This document shows positions 8,802 to 17,704 of a DNA stretch of 64,000 nt, piece after piece. The translations under genes were made by a program, and so were the position numbers. Position 1 is the first letter of the stretch. Every line of letters begins with the position of its first letter. The notes under the pieces are model-generated. The model did not search any database. It saw nothing but the letters and a program-made list of their open reading frames with translations, and had not been told where the DNA came from. The stretch comes from Robertkochia sediminum (lineage in GTDB: Bacteria > Bacteroidota > Bacteroidia > Flavobacteriales > Flavobacteriaceae): positions 310,001 through 374,000 of the forward strand of contig NZ_JADMKT010000067.1 in the NCBI RefSeq assembly GCF_016786255.1. The letters run 5' to 3'.

Positions 8802-8836
8802 AAAAGCCCCGGAGATCATCCGGGGCTTTTCTTTTT
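8802..8836. terminator. Bidirectional terminator
   Basis: Stem AAAAGCCCCGGA/TCCGGGGCTTTT (8802-8813 and 8819-8830) with a 5-nt loop, A run on the left and T-rich tract on the right. It serves the small lipoprotein gene on the plus strand and the small minus-strand gene whose stop codon begins at 8836. Confidence 0.93.
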
Positions 8837-9024
8837 TAGGCTGAAAGTACACAGTCTTTGCAATCTTTGACCGTGCCGTAATAGGTCTCGCGGTACTTGT
8901 GCAAAGTTTGAAGCGGAATTAAACCTAAAAGCATCTTCTTAATATAAGTTACTTTCACGCTCACGTTCCCCATCTTTTTGCTGTACCTTTTTTCTACTCG
9001 GGTCTTTCTTTTGATTCGTATCAA
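8836..9024 (-). CDS. Small basic conserved-looking protein of unknown function
   Basis: A 62-residue ORF ending exactly at a bidirectional terminator. It is Lys/Arg-rich (IRIKRKTRVEKRYSKKMG), has a short hydrophobic centre (KKMLLGLIPLQTLHKYRETYYG) and ends in a CxxC pair (CKDCVLSA). No signal peptide. The KYRETYYG...VKDCKDC ending resembles small uncharacterised flavobacterial proteins I have seen, but I cannot name a family. The gene position relative to the terminator is the main support. Confidence 0.6.
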   Translation of the reverse strand: MIRIKRKTRVEKRYSKKMGNVSVKVTYIKKMLLGLIPLQTLHKYRETYYGTVKDCKDCVLSA

Positions 9025-9459
9025 AATGATTTATTTAGAATTATACCTCAAATAACGTGTTTACAGGCACTTAAGTCAAATAGTTATATCTTATGTAAAA
9101 TAGAAATAACGCTCCTGAGCCTCCCCAAAGCACCAATACTCCGCTGTAAGATTAGTCTTTAGGAATGTTTAAATACGATAAGCACATTCCTTTGTTACCC
9201 CCTATGTTCATAGACTTAAGCGAAGGTTGCTTTTTTTTTAAACCCCCTTTTTTTACTGGGGTTTTGGCGTGCTAATCTTGCGGTATAGATAAAACTTATA
9301 GCAGCCCTGAAATTCGCACTGAAAAATAAATGGTTAAACATTTATTTGGTCATATGATACGTTTACCATAGCGAAACAGGGTACAACTTTAGGTTCTGCG
9401 GCCAAGTATCCCAGACTTCCCCAAACCCGTATATGGTCGCTATATAGGGTTGCCTGAAG
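9025..9459. other. Intergenic region with one terminator-like hairpin
   Basis: No plausible coding frame. A hairpin AAACCCC/GGGGTTT (9240-9246 and 9258-9264), with T runs on both sides, sits in the middle and could terminate transcription or belong to a small RNA. Nothing else recognised. Confidence 0.4.
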
Positions 9460-9945
9460 TTATTCTTTGGTAGGATCAAGAACGAACACGGCGAGTGGGG
9501 TTTCTGAAGTGCTGCTGCCCAGGGTAAGCGTATTTCCCGTAATGCTATAGGTTTCTGTGGTTGTCATAACATCCATGAAGGGACCTTCGATATCGTTTGG
9601 GGGACAAGCCATTTGGGTGTTCATTAATTGTGAAAAGCTCAGAGAGTTGTTATCCCCCAACGTGTAGAAGCCACCAATACGATTACAACCGTTGCTGCCG
9701 GCAACCCTGCGTTCTTCTTCAAGGAATACTAAGGAGGCTTCATCGGTCATTTCTACATTGCTTACATCGACACCCTTAAGGGTAATAAGTTTCCAGTAAC
9801 CGTCGGTAAGGGAAGCATTCGCAACAGGCTCAGGCTTTTCCGTTTCGGGAGTGGCATCTTCACCTTTCTTTTCTTTTTGTTGACCACAACCGGTTACGGC
9901 GGTAGCAACGATGAGTACTGTTAAGAAGAGTTGGACGATTTTCAT
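9460..9945 (-). CDS. META-domain lipoprotein
   Basis: 161 residues with a lipoprotein signal (lipobox VTGC, Cys20) and a charged linker of about 25 residues (KEKKGEDATPETEKPEP). The META/HslJ domain follows: YWKLITLKGVDV, then the diagnostic GSNGCNRIGGFY and MACP. META domains are small periplasmic or outer-membrane-attached folds linked to stress or motility in other bacteria; the ligand is unknown. The gene stands alone between a long non-coding stretch and the divergent DUF4251 gene. Confidence 0.88.
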   Translation of the reverse strand: MKIVQLFLTVLIVATAVTGCGQQKEKKGEDATPETEKPEPVANASLTDGYWKLITLKGVDVSNVEMTDEASLVFLEEERRVAGSNGCNRIGGFYTLGDNNSLSFSQLMNTQMACPPNDIEGPFMDVMTTTETYSITGNTLTLGSSTSETPLAVFVLDPTKE

Positions 9946-10114
9946 GATCGGTGGTTTTTGTTGTTTGAAATTTAGAATAATATTAAGGAAAATAGCGGTA
10001 ACTAACTGTAAAACAGTGGTTAAAAATGGTTATTTTTAAAGAAGAGGTGGATGAATACACCGCATAGGATCGTCCTTAGATAGCGAAAGGCACTCTTTAT
10101 GAACTGTAATAATC

Positions 10115-10714
10115 GTGGTTATGAGATATACAACAAGATCAGTGCAAGTACCCCAATGGTTAGGCATGTTCATGCTCGTGGTACTATTAGGTGCCTGCGG
10201 TTCAGGCAAAGAGGTCGTGTCGGAAGCCCAAAGGGAGGCGGTACGGCAGATGGTCGAATCCCGTGAATTTGAATTCAGAGGCCAATGGGCCATGCCGCTA
10301 TCTGGTAATGACATGAATGCCTTATGGAGGGCAGGTCTCCTGCCACCCGGCGATACCCCCAACCGGATCGATCTGTCCAGTAATCCGAATTATTTAAAAT
10401 TGAACAAAGATGAGGTAAGCGCCTATCTTCCCTTTTATGGTACCCAGCAATTTAATGTTAGCCTTAATTCTCAGGATCAGGCCATACAGTTCGACGAGGA
10501 GGTGAGCGATCTGCAGGTGACTTACAATAAAAAGAAAGACCTGTACGATATGCGTTTTTCTGCCTCAAAAGGTACCGACGGTTATGTGGTATTTTTAACG
10601 GTATTTCCTAATGCCACAGCAACCCTACGTATTAGTAGTGCTTCCCGAAATAATATAAGCTACCAGGGGCGTATCAAGGCACTGGAAAAAGACACGGAGG
10701 AACCCGAGGAGTAG
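10115..10714 (+). CDS. DUF4251 lipoprotein, first of a tandem pair
   Basis: 199 residues with a lipoprotein signal (MFMLVVLLGACGSG, Cys in GAC). The DUF4251 pattern follows: a helix ending in REFEFRGQWAMPL, then PNRIDLSSNPNYLKL, SAYLPFYGTQQFNV, and a C-terminal strand block FLTVFPNATATLRISSASRNNISYQG. The neighbour at 11023-11559 carries the same blocks in the same order, so the two arose by duplication. The function of DUF4251 is unknown. A second in-frame ATG lies at 10121. Confidence 0.85.
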   Translation: MVMRYTTRSVQVPQWLGMFMLVVLLGACGSGKEVVSEAQREAVRQMVESREFEFRGQWAMPLSGNDMNALWRAGLLPPGDTPNRIDLSSNPNYLKLNKDEVSAYLPFYGTQQFNVSLNSQDQAIQFDEEVSDLQVTYNKKKDLYDMRFSASKGTDGYVVFLTVFPNATATLRISSASRNNISYQGRIKALEKDTEEPEE

Positions 10715-11022
10715 GTCGGAGACCCTGATCAACCATCCGATATACAGGTTCTTGTTATCGTCTATTTTCTAAATAGCGTAAATTCATCTGCTTTGCGATA
10801 AGGCGTCTACAGAAATCATGATCATCGTGCAGGTGATAATGAATTTAGATGTGATGAAATGACCTGAAAAACAGCTTTAAAAGTTTCATTTAGGGTTGAT
10901 TTGTGGGAGATCAAGCCCATCTGTTAATATAAATTTTGTTAATGATAACATTACGGTTTGTATAATAAAGCTGATGATTGTGGTATCATATTTGTGTATG
11001 ATGTAGTATAAAATCTATATGT
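10715..11022 (+). other. Intergenic region between the two DUF4251 genes
   Basis: No coding frame. AT-rich from 10920 onward. CATATTTG at 10987-10994 is a one-mismatch TAnnTTTG box 28 nt before the next ATG, so the second copy probably has its own promoter. A TTTG at 10957 is spaced a little far from it (26 nt). Confidence 0.35.
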
Positions 11023-11559
11023 ATGAAAAAAATTGGTTTATTATTTACAGCTCTCCTGATGCTTTCCTGTAGTGCTTCTAAGGAGGTCATAAAGGGTGAC
11101 GAATGGAGCGGATTTGAAGAACTCGTAACCGATCAGGGCATAGAATTCAGGGCCGAATGGGCCAAACCACAACAACAAATCAATATGGGTGGTCTTACCA
11201 GGGTAGGTGACAGCCCGAACAGGATCAATTTACTGGGGAATCCGAATTTTGTGCAAGTTTCCGGAAACAAGGTCTCGGGACAGCTTCCTTTTTTTGGTTC
11301 GCAGTCGTTCAATGTGCAGTTTAACTCCCTTGACCAAAATATTGCCTTTGAAGATGCCACACCCCAGAACATGCGTATGAAGTTCAATGAGCGTAAAAAC
11401 CAATACGAGATCTCTTTCAATGTCACCGGACAATCAAATACCTATACTATGCATATGACCGTGTTTCCGAACAAGAGCGCTATCCTTAGGGTAAATAGCG
11501 CCAACAGGAGTACGATAAGTTATGAGGGTAAGTTGGTCGAGGAAAGAACAGAGATCTGA
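11023..11559 (+). CDS. DUF4251 lipoprotein, second of a tandem pair
   Basis: 178 residues with a lipoprotein signal (LLFTALLMLSCSAS, Cys16). It aligns block by block with the gene at 10115: GIEFRAEWAKP, SPNRINLLGNPNFVQV, SGQLPFFGSQSFNVQFNSLDQNIAF and MTVFPNKSAILRVNSANRSTISYEG. It lacks a short linker after the first block. It is AT-richer at the start and probably separately promoted. Exported and lipid-anchored; role unknown. Confidence 0.87.
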   Translation: MKKIGLLFTALLMLSCSASKEVIKGDEWSGFEELVTDQGIEFRAEWAKPQQQINMGGLTRVGDSPNRINLLGNPNFVQVSGNKVSGQLPFFGSQSFNVQFNSLDQNIAFEDATPQNMRMKFNERKNQYEISFNVTGQSNTYTMHMTVFPNKSAILRVNSANRSTISYEGKLVEERTEI

Positions 11560-11811
11560 GAACACGACTTTAAACCTGGCCGTGGAAGGCAATAAGGTAG
11601 TCTGCAGGCCAGTCATGCTTGCCAGGTATGGGTACTTGCTTGTATATCTCTTGTCTGTTGATCGATAAGATCCTTATGGAGCAGTGGGTCTGTCCCTAAC
11701 GAGAGTTACACTGTTACCAGGATCCAAGCAAGAAGTGAACCCGGTAGCCACCTGCTTGTGCCGAACCAGTTTTTTGATCATTGTTGACTTGAATCTTATA
11801 ATTCTTTTTCT

Positions 11812-13371
11812 ATGATAATGGGATATATCCATTACCGTATTTACCGCGCAGGAATACCCCTGTTTCTAAATCTTCTTTTGCTGCTTCCTATGGCTGTATT
11901 GGGACAGGAAAAAGAGCAGTTTCCCGTTTTTATAACCGATAGTCTGGAACAGTATATCGTTACAGGTATGGCCGAATGGAAGATCCCCGGACTTTCTGTT
12001 GCGATCATTAAAAACAACAACGTGGTGCTAAGCAAGGGGTATGGAGTTACAAGGGCTCATGATACTGTTCCCGTAGACGAGAATACCCTATTCATGATCG
12101 GTTCGCTCACCAAACAGTTTACGGCTACGGCCTTATCGATGATCGCAGAATCGTCATCATTTAGTTTAACGGATAAAGTACAAAGATGGTTGCCGGAGTT
12201 TAGGTTGAAAGATCCCTACGCGTCCAAGGAAGCCAATATCATAGACCTGCTTTCGCACAGGCTGGGATTTGATGCCTTTCAGGGCTCTTTTGTGCACTGG
12301 ACCTCCAGGCTAACCCGGGCTGAGATCATAGAAAGCATGAGCCGTATTGCTGCGCCCAATGATTTTCGATCTTCCTGGGGGTATAGCAATGCCGCCTACG
12401 TGGCTGCAGGGGAGCTTATTCCAAAAGTGACCGGAAGGACCTGGAGAGAAGTGGTGAGAGACAGTATACTGAAACCGCTAAAGATGCATCGTACCCTCAC
12501 CTTATCGGCTACTTTATCCGGTAATAGCAATGTGGCCCGGCCACACGCCCTGGTCAATAACGAGCTTGTTGAGGTGCCGGTGAATCAGATCGATAATATC
12601 GCCGCTTCAGGCAGTATGAGCTCTACGGTAAAAGACCTCTCAAACTGGTTATATGCCCAGCTTAATAACGGCTGGTTGCTGGGAGAACCGATCCTGCCTA
12701 TCCGTAGTGTCGGAGCCATCAGGCAACCTCATAACCTGGTCGACCTGGATGAGCGTATGGGGAGACGTACCCGGTTTAATTTATACGGTCTGGGATTATT
12801 TATACGCGATGTTCATGGCAAATTAGAATACTATCACGATGGTTCGGTTGAAGGGTATACGGCTGTGCTTTCTTATATCCCTGAGGAACAACTGGGGGTG
12901 GTTATCCTCACCAATACCAATAATTTCTTTGCCCAATCCCTGTTGAACAAGATTCAGGATACCTACCTGGGAATAAACCCGGAAGATTATACCGTTAAAT
13001 CTGCTATCGGAAGAGGAAGTGTGAATACCGTTCGGGACCAGAGAATAGATTCATTACGGGCCATAGACAATCGATTAGTGCCCAAATTACCAACCAAGGC
13101 CATAATAGGGAATTACTCGAACACGGCATATGGTCAGATCGCCATCAGGAGACAGCAAAATGACCTCATCTTGCATTTTTCAGAGCATCCTGATCTTATC
13201 GGAAAACTGGAACACCTGCATGATGCTACCTACCTGTGCACCTTTTCCAATCCGCTTTTCGGGAGGTCTGAGGTACCGTTTTACGTTTTGAACAATAAAG
13301 TTCTGGGCTTTGATTTCAAGGTGGATCCAAGGATCGAATACTCAGAATACGAATTCATCAAGACCAGGTAG
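11812..13371 (+). CDS. Secreted class C beta-lactamase-type serine hydrolase
   Basis: 519 residues. An N-terminal hydrophobic export segment (IPLFLNLLLLLPMAVLGQ) is followed by a penicillin-binding/beta-lactamase fold. The nucleophile motif is S98-L-T-K101 (GSLTKQFTATAL), the second motif Y191-S-N193 (GYSNAAYVAAG), and the third-strand motif appears as YHDGSVEGYTA. After about residue 400 comes a small beta-rich domain of the DUF3471 type that often follows these hydrolases. The family includes D-amino peptidases, esterases and peptidoglycan-active enzymes; true beta-lactamase activity is not implied. A 252-bp gap with no coding sequence precedes it. Confidence 0.88.
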   Translation: MIMGYIHYRIYRAGIPLFLNLLLLLPMAVLGQEKEQFPVFITDSLEQYIVTGMAEWKIPGLSVAIIKNNNVVLSKGYGVTRAHDTVPVDENTLFMIGSLTKQFTATALSMIAESSSFSLTDKVQRWLPEFRLKDPYASKEANIIDLLSHRLGFDAFQGSFVHWTSRLTRAEIIESMSRIAAPNDFRSSWGYSNAAYVAAGELIPKVTGRTWREVVRDSILKPLKMHRTLTLSATLSGNSNVARPHALVNNELVEVPVNQIDNIAASGSMSSTVKDLSNWLYAQLNNGWLLGEPILPIRSVGAIRQPHNLVDLDERMGRRTRFNLYGLGLFIRDVHGKLEYYHDGSVEGYTAVLSYIPEEQLGVVILTNTNNFFAQSLLNKIQDTYLGINPEDYTVKSAIGRGSVNTVRDQRIDSLRAIDNRLVPKLPTKAIIGNYSNTAYGQIAIRRQQNDLILHFSEHPDLIGKLEHLHDATYLCTFSNPLFGRSEVPFYVLNNKVLGFDFKVDPRIEYSEYEFIKTR

Positions 13372-13460
13372 GGCAGTATTCCCCGGCGGACTCTAAAAGG
13401 AGGTTTGACAGTATTCCTCACTCTTTTGCAGGAGCAACTTTCGTTATGTATCCCCGATAG

Positions 13461-13485
13461 AAAAACGCCACCCCGAGAGGTGGCG
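13461..13485 (-). terminator. Terminator for the S9 peptidase gene
   Basis: Stem CGCCACC/GGTGGCG (13466-13472 and 13479-13485). On the minus strand it is followed by five T (A run 13461-13465). It lies 57 bp beyond the stop codon of the minus-strand peptidase. Confidence 0.75.
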
Positions 13486-13541
13486 AATTCAAATTTGCTT
13501 TTGGTCCTGCCGGAATTGAGCTTTGCTCACCATAGCCTGGC

Positions 13542-15545
13542 CTAATTTTTAAAGAGCAATTCGGCTTCTTTATTCTCCATCTGCGGAAGGTCTTCTTTCT
13601 TTTGTTTTAAATAGTGGTCGAACCAGCGCATCATGCGCAGGCTGTAGTCGTAACGGGCGGTCGATTTTCGGTTACCGTGACCTTCTCCCGGATAGAGCAC
13701 CATACGTACCGGAGTGTCGGTACGGGTTTTAATGTGTCGGTACAATTCGTAAGATTGCCCCGGATCTACCCTGGTGTCGTTCTTACCGTGCATAATGAGC
13801 AGTGGAGTTTCGGCCTGATCGGCATAGTAAATGGGGCTGCGTTTCAGGAAGAACTCATAATCGTCCCAGATACGCTTTCTGCTGTGCACCAGGAACATCT
13901 CTTCAGGAATATCGCTGGTTCCCCATTTTGAGAGGTTGTTGGAGATACCCACGAACATCACCCCGGCCGCAAAGCGCTTGGTATGTCGGGTAGACATCCA
14001 CGCGGTGGCATAGCCACCGTAAGAACCTCCGGTGACCCCGACCCGGTCTTTGTCGATCCCGTAATTGGCGATCAGGTGATCGATCCCGTCTATGATATCG
14101 TCAAATTCTTTTCCTCCGGGATCTCCCTGGCTCGACATGGCAAATTTCACACCCCGGCCGGTACTACCCCTGTAGTTGGGGTAGAACACCGCGAATCCTT
14201 GTCCTGCGGCCATCTGTCCCGGCATGGAATATCCGGTGAGCCATCCGTTGTCATAATGCGCCTCCGGTCCGCCGTGAACCACGGTGATCATGGGCACAGG
14301 ACCATTCTTTTCTACAGGATGTATCAGGAGTCCCTGGATCTCCATCCCGTCTTTCGCCTTGTAAACAATTACTTCCTGTTTCCCCATTTTTTTATTCTTC
14401 AGCCATGGGTTGAGGTCGGTGATGCGTTCCGGAGCGCTGCCCATACCCTTGAGCAGGAACAATTCTGAAGGGTGCTCCGGAGTGCTGGCCACAACAGCTA
14501 CCACACCATTATTGGCGGCGCTGAAGTCATTGATAGCATAGTTCTGGCTGGTGTATAGTCGTGTCATTTTGCCGTTCTTATCTATGCTTCCCAGGGTCGA
14601 ACTTACTCCCTCGCTTGCCAGGAACATCAGATGGCCATCTGCCGACCATTGTAAGCCATCTATAGAGCCTTCCATACCTTCGGCCTGCATCATCGGACTA
14701 CCACCTACGGGGCGAACCTTGAACAGTCTTCCTGCGGTGGGATCGTGCTCATCGGCGCCGGCTATAAAGGCGAGGAACTTGCTGTCGGGCGACCATTTCA
14801 TAGGGCCCATTTTACCTTTGTGCATGACCTCCCCGGCGATGGATCGGTCTATGGTATTTAGGATATAGATCTTCTGGCTGGTGTAGAAATCGTCGACCAG
14901 GGTACTGGGCGATACCCGCACCGCTATTTGTCCGCCATTGCCATTCCAGGCTACGGCCGTAACATGACCCGACATCGGGATCTCAGTGAGTTTGTCGCTG
15001 CGGAGATCGGTAACAAAAGCCCTGCTCATTTTCATACCTTCCTCATAGATCTCGGGAGTATAGGGAAGGTCAGGCTTGGTTTCTTCTTCCACCTCTTTGG
15101 CAATAAAGGCCAGGGTGTTGCCATCAGGATTCCAGTCGTATCCCGAAATGGAATTTCCATAAGAGAGGATCAGGGCAGGAGCACCTCCCTCTGCCGTCAT
15201 TTCGTAGATGCCCGTATGATCGGCACCTTCGGGTTTTGCAGTAAAGGTAAGTGTGTTGCTACCCGGACGAAAGGCCAGGTTACCCACCGAATGATCGGTG
15301 ATCAGGGCAGTATGGGCCTTGGTATCGGTGTCGTATTTGTACAAATGACTGCTCGCCGGAGCGTTTTCGACCTTCGGATCGGCAGGAACGCTTACCGTGT
15401 AATAAACGGTTTTTCCGTCTTCAGTGATCATGGCACTGGTTACCTGTTGCAGCTTAGCAATGTCCATGGGTGTTAAGACCTCTGATTCCTGAGCATATCC
15501 CCAGGAAAAACTTGCTAAGAACAGCAATAAGACTATTCTTTTCAT
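13542..15545 (-). CDS. Secreted S9-family peptidase (acylaminoacyl/dipeptidyl peptidase type)
   Basis: 667 residues with a cleavable signal (MKRIVLLLFLASFSWGYAQ). Residues about 25-390 form a TolB/WD40-like propeller with repeats such as YDWNPDGNTLAFIA and MKWSPDSKFLAFIAG. The alpha/beta-hydrolase domain follows: catalytic Ser508 in GGSYGGY, the Asp in HGKNDTRVDP, and the His in YPGEGHGN. The protein is expected to cut short peptides in the periplasm or outside the cell. All three catalytic residues are present and the length is normal. Single-gene unit with its own terminator. Confidence 0.95.
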   Translation of the reverse strand: MKRIVLLLFLASFSWGYAQESEVLTPMDIAKLQQVTSAMITEDGKTVYYTVSVPADPKVENAPASSHLYKYDTDTKAHTALITDHSVGNLAFRPGSNTLTFTAKPEGADHTGIYEMTAEGGAPALILSYGNSISGYDWNPDGNTLAFIAKEVEEETKPDLPYTPEIYEEGMKMSRAFVTDLRSDKLTEIPMSGHVTAVAWNGNGGQIAVRVSPSTLVDDFYTSQKIYILNTIDRSIAGEVMHKGKMGPMKWSPDSKFLAFIAGADEHDPTAGRLFKVRPVGGSPMMQAEGMEGSIDGLQWSADGHLMFLASEGVSSTLGSIDKNGKMTRLYTSQNYAINDFSAANNGVVAVVASTPEHPSELFLLKGMGSAPERITDLNPWLKNKKMGKQEVIVYKAKDGMEIQGLLIHPVEKNGPVPMITVVHGGPEAHYDNGWLTGYSMPGQMAAGQGFAVFYPNYRGSTGRGVKFAMSSQGDPGGKEFDDIIDGIDHLIANYGIDKDRVGVTGGSYGGYATAWMSTRHTKRFAAGVMFVGISNNLSKWGTSDIPEEMFLVHSRKRIWDDYEFFLKRSPIYYADQAETPLLIMHGKNDTRVDPGQSYELYRHIKTRTDTPVRMVLYPGEGHGNRKSTARYDYSLRMMRWFDHYLKQKKEDLPQMENKEAELLFKN

Positions 15546-15678
15546 AAAGTAATGGTGTTGGTTATTGACTGTATTAAGATATTGAATTTGTGTGAATTAA
15601 AGGAGGTTGTGGTTCCGTTTTCGGTAAAAGGGAGGGATGTTGAATCGCGGGAAAATTTAAGTGATTGTGTTCATAGGA

Positions 15679-16638
15679 TCACTTAGAAGCAGCCCTGGTC
15701 ATGCGATCGTTCACGGAAGCCCCAACGCCTTCTTCAGGGAGTAATTGGGCGATGATGAGGTCGAGGCCGAGTTCGTCAAGTTCGTGCATCATACCGTAGA
15801 GTTTTGAGGCTGCCTCCCGGGCGTCTCCTTCCGGGGAGAGAATTCGGTACAGGGCATGTGCGGGGGGGGTGTCCGGATCGCCGAAATACAGGATCCCCAG
15901 TTTTTTACCGGGGTGTTTTTCTACCTCTTCCTGTACATTGGTCGTCACGGTAAACGGCGTTCTTGGGGAATAATGCTTTTTAAACATTCCCGGTGCTACG
16001 ACCACCTTTCCGGGGGTGTTGCCCATTTCAACGGGTCTGCCCAGAACCTTCTCGAGCTCTTCTCTGGCGGTAGTCCCCAACCTGTAGATCGTTGGTGTGC
16101 CTCGCTCAAAGCCCACAATGGTCGATTCTATGCCCCTGGTGCAATGACCACCATCAAGGATAAAAGGTGCTTTATCGCCTAAGGAGTTCTTTACGTGTTC
16201 GGGTCGGGTCGGACTAATATGGTTCGAGCGGTTTGCACTGGGTGCTACCAATGGGAAGTCAAGCTTACGCAACAATTCAAGGGTAAGCTCATGGTCGGGG
16301 ATGCGCACAGCAACGGTAGTCTTTCCCGCAGTGACCTTATCAGAAATATGCGGAGCTTTTTCCAGTACCATGGTCAACGGCCCGGGCCAGAAATGTTCGG
16401 CCAGGGTATAGGCCATATCCGGGATGTTTCTCGCGATCTCCGGCAATTGGTCGATCGAATGGATGTGGACGATAAGCGGATTGGTAGACGGACGGTTCTT
16501 GGTCTCGAAGATCTTCGCCACAGCTTCATTAGAAAAGGCATTGGCGGCCAGTCCGTAAACCGTCTCGGTCGGGATGGCAACCAGCTCGCCCTGCTTTAGG
16601 AGGGTTGCTGCTTTTTCGATGTCTGACATATTTTCCAC
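15679..16638 (-). CDS. L-threonylcarbamoyladenylate synthase (Sua5/YrdC/YciO family)
   Basis: 319 residues, the long Sua5 form. The YrdC domain occupies the N-terminal ~200 residues (GELVAIPTETVYGLAANA, KIFETKNRPSTNPLIVHI, FWPGPLTMVLE, VAVRIPDH, PLVAPSANRSNHISPT, ESTIVGF). The C-terminal Sua5 domain follows (VVAPGMFKKHYSPRTPF). The enzyme makes threonylcarbamoyl-AMP for the t6A37 modification of ANN-decoding tRNAs. An alternative ATG three codons in (16629) is equally plausible. A good promoter lies upstream at 16686-16715. Confidence 0.95.
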   Translation of the reverse strand: MENMSDIEKAATLLKQGELVAIPTETVYGLAANAFSNEAVAKIFETKNRPSTNPLIVHIHSIDQLPEIARNIPDMAYTLAEHFWPGPLTMVLEKAPHISDKVTAGKTTVAVRIPDHELTLELLRKLDFPLVAPSANRSNHISPTRPEHVKNSLGDKAPFILDGGHCTRGIESTIVGFERGTPTIYRLGTTAREELEKVLGRPVEMGNTPGKVVVAPGMFKKHYSPRTPFTVTTNVQEEVEKHPGKKLGILYFGDPDTPPAHALYRILSPEGDAREAASKLYGMMHELDELGLDLIIAQLLPEEGVGASVNDRMTRAASK

Positions 16639-16685
16639 TACCTGTTTTTATTTCACGAACGGTGTTCGGGGCATGTATACTTCAG

Positions 16686-16715
16686 CAAAGATACTTCACT
16701 CCGGTCGTTATCAAA
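16686..16715 (-). promoter_or_regulatory. Promoter of the Sua5-type gene
   Basis: On the minus strand TTTG (16712-16715), 18 nt, then TATCTTTG (16686-16693). Both the -33 and -7 elements of the Bacteroidota consensus are present with accepted spacing, 47 nt before the first ATG. Confidence 0.7.
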
Positions 16716-16883
16716 CAGCAAAGTTTCTAATTTATACGCCCTTTTTGAGAAATGCGAAAGGAAGGTGTTTGCAAATCTTCGGCTGTAAAAATTGTGAATA
16801 TCAGGGCCTTGCGTTATTTTTAAGAAGTTTCCTGACCCCACTCCTTCCGCAATACCCTTATCTACAGGACCTGTGAAGCATAA

Positions 16884-17645
16884 ATGTGCAAGATGAAAAG
16901 AAGAGAGTTTAATAAGAATGCGGTTCTGGGACTTTTCGGGGCAACAGCGCTGACATCAGGATGCGAATCTGCATTTCTTCCGGATCCCGGACCCCGGATC
17001 AAGGTGAACACTCCGCCGGTATCGACCGATCTAAGTGAGCGTATGTACACCAAAGCTTTGGAGCTCACCAAGGCTAAGGTGCGCGGGGGCGTCAGTGAAC
17101 CCTTTTTTAAAAAGCCTTTCGTCGATGCCGCCTTTTCCGATAACATCTTCCTTTGGGATACCTGTTTTATCGTCTGTTTCGCCAAGTACCATTTGGATAC
17201 CCTGCCTGTGTATCAGGCCCTGAATAATTTTTATGACCGCATGGATCCCGATGGATTTATCTGCAGGGAATACCGCAGCGATGGCAGGCCGCTTTGGTCA
17301 AAAGACCATCCCGTATCTATTAATCCGCCCTTGCTCGCTTTTGCCGATGACCCCGATTATAAGGGTTGGGGCGATTACTGGCTGGGCGGGGTCTGGCCGC
17401 CTACAACCTATATGGTGTTGAAGGGATTAACGGCCTATGGCAAACACGAACTGGCTTACGACCTCGCCGTGAAGACCTACACTGCTGTGGCAGCGGTGTT
17501 CGAGGCTAACGGCACCTTCTGGGAAAATTACGTCCCCGATCTGATCGCCTATGGCATGCCTTCCAAAAAGGATTTTTGCGGGTGGACAGGGCTGGTGCCA
17601 GTGGCCATATACAGGGAATACCTGGCGGAGACTCAGGATAGTTAA
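16884..17645 (+). CDS. MGH1/GH63-like glycoside hydrolase with an apparent internal deletion
   Basis: 253 residues. The N-terminus is a Tat-type lipoprotein signal (RREFNKNAVLGLFG, lipobox TSGC). The N-terminal part of an (alpha/alpha)6 glucosidase of the MGH1/GH63/trehalase type follows (NIFLWDTCFIVCFAKY, DGFICREY, HPVSINPPLLA). It jumps directly to the C-terminal part (FADDPDYKGWGDYWLGGVWPPTTYMVLKGL, GTFWENYVPD, DFCGWTGLVPVA). In relatives about 180-200 residues separate these blocks and include the SGMDN-type segment with the catalytic acid. The frame is intact, so this looks like an in-frame deletion. A full barrel cannot form, so the product is probably inactive or repurposed. The junction is near 17336-17345. 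Confidence 0.75.
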   Translation: MCKMKRREFNKNAVLGLFGATALTSGCESAFLPDPGPRIKVNTPPVSTDLSERMYTKALELTKAKVRGGVSEPFFKKPFVDAAFSDNIFLWDTCFIVCFAKYHLDTLPVYQALNNFYDRMDPDGFICREYRSDGRPLWSKDHPVSINPPLLAFADDPDYKGWGDYWLGGVWPPTTYMVLKGLTAYGKHELAYDLAVKTYTAVAAVFEANGTFWENYVPDLIAYGMPSKKDFCGWTGLVPVAIYREYLAETQDS

Positions 17646-17704
17646 ATTCATCTAATGCGATGACAATACATTGTAATTCAGTAAATTGAATTTTTAAAAT
17701 TTAA

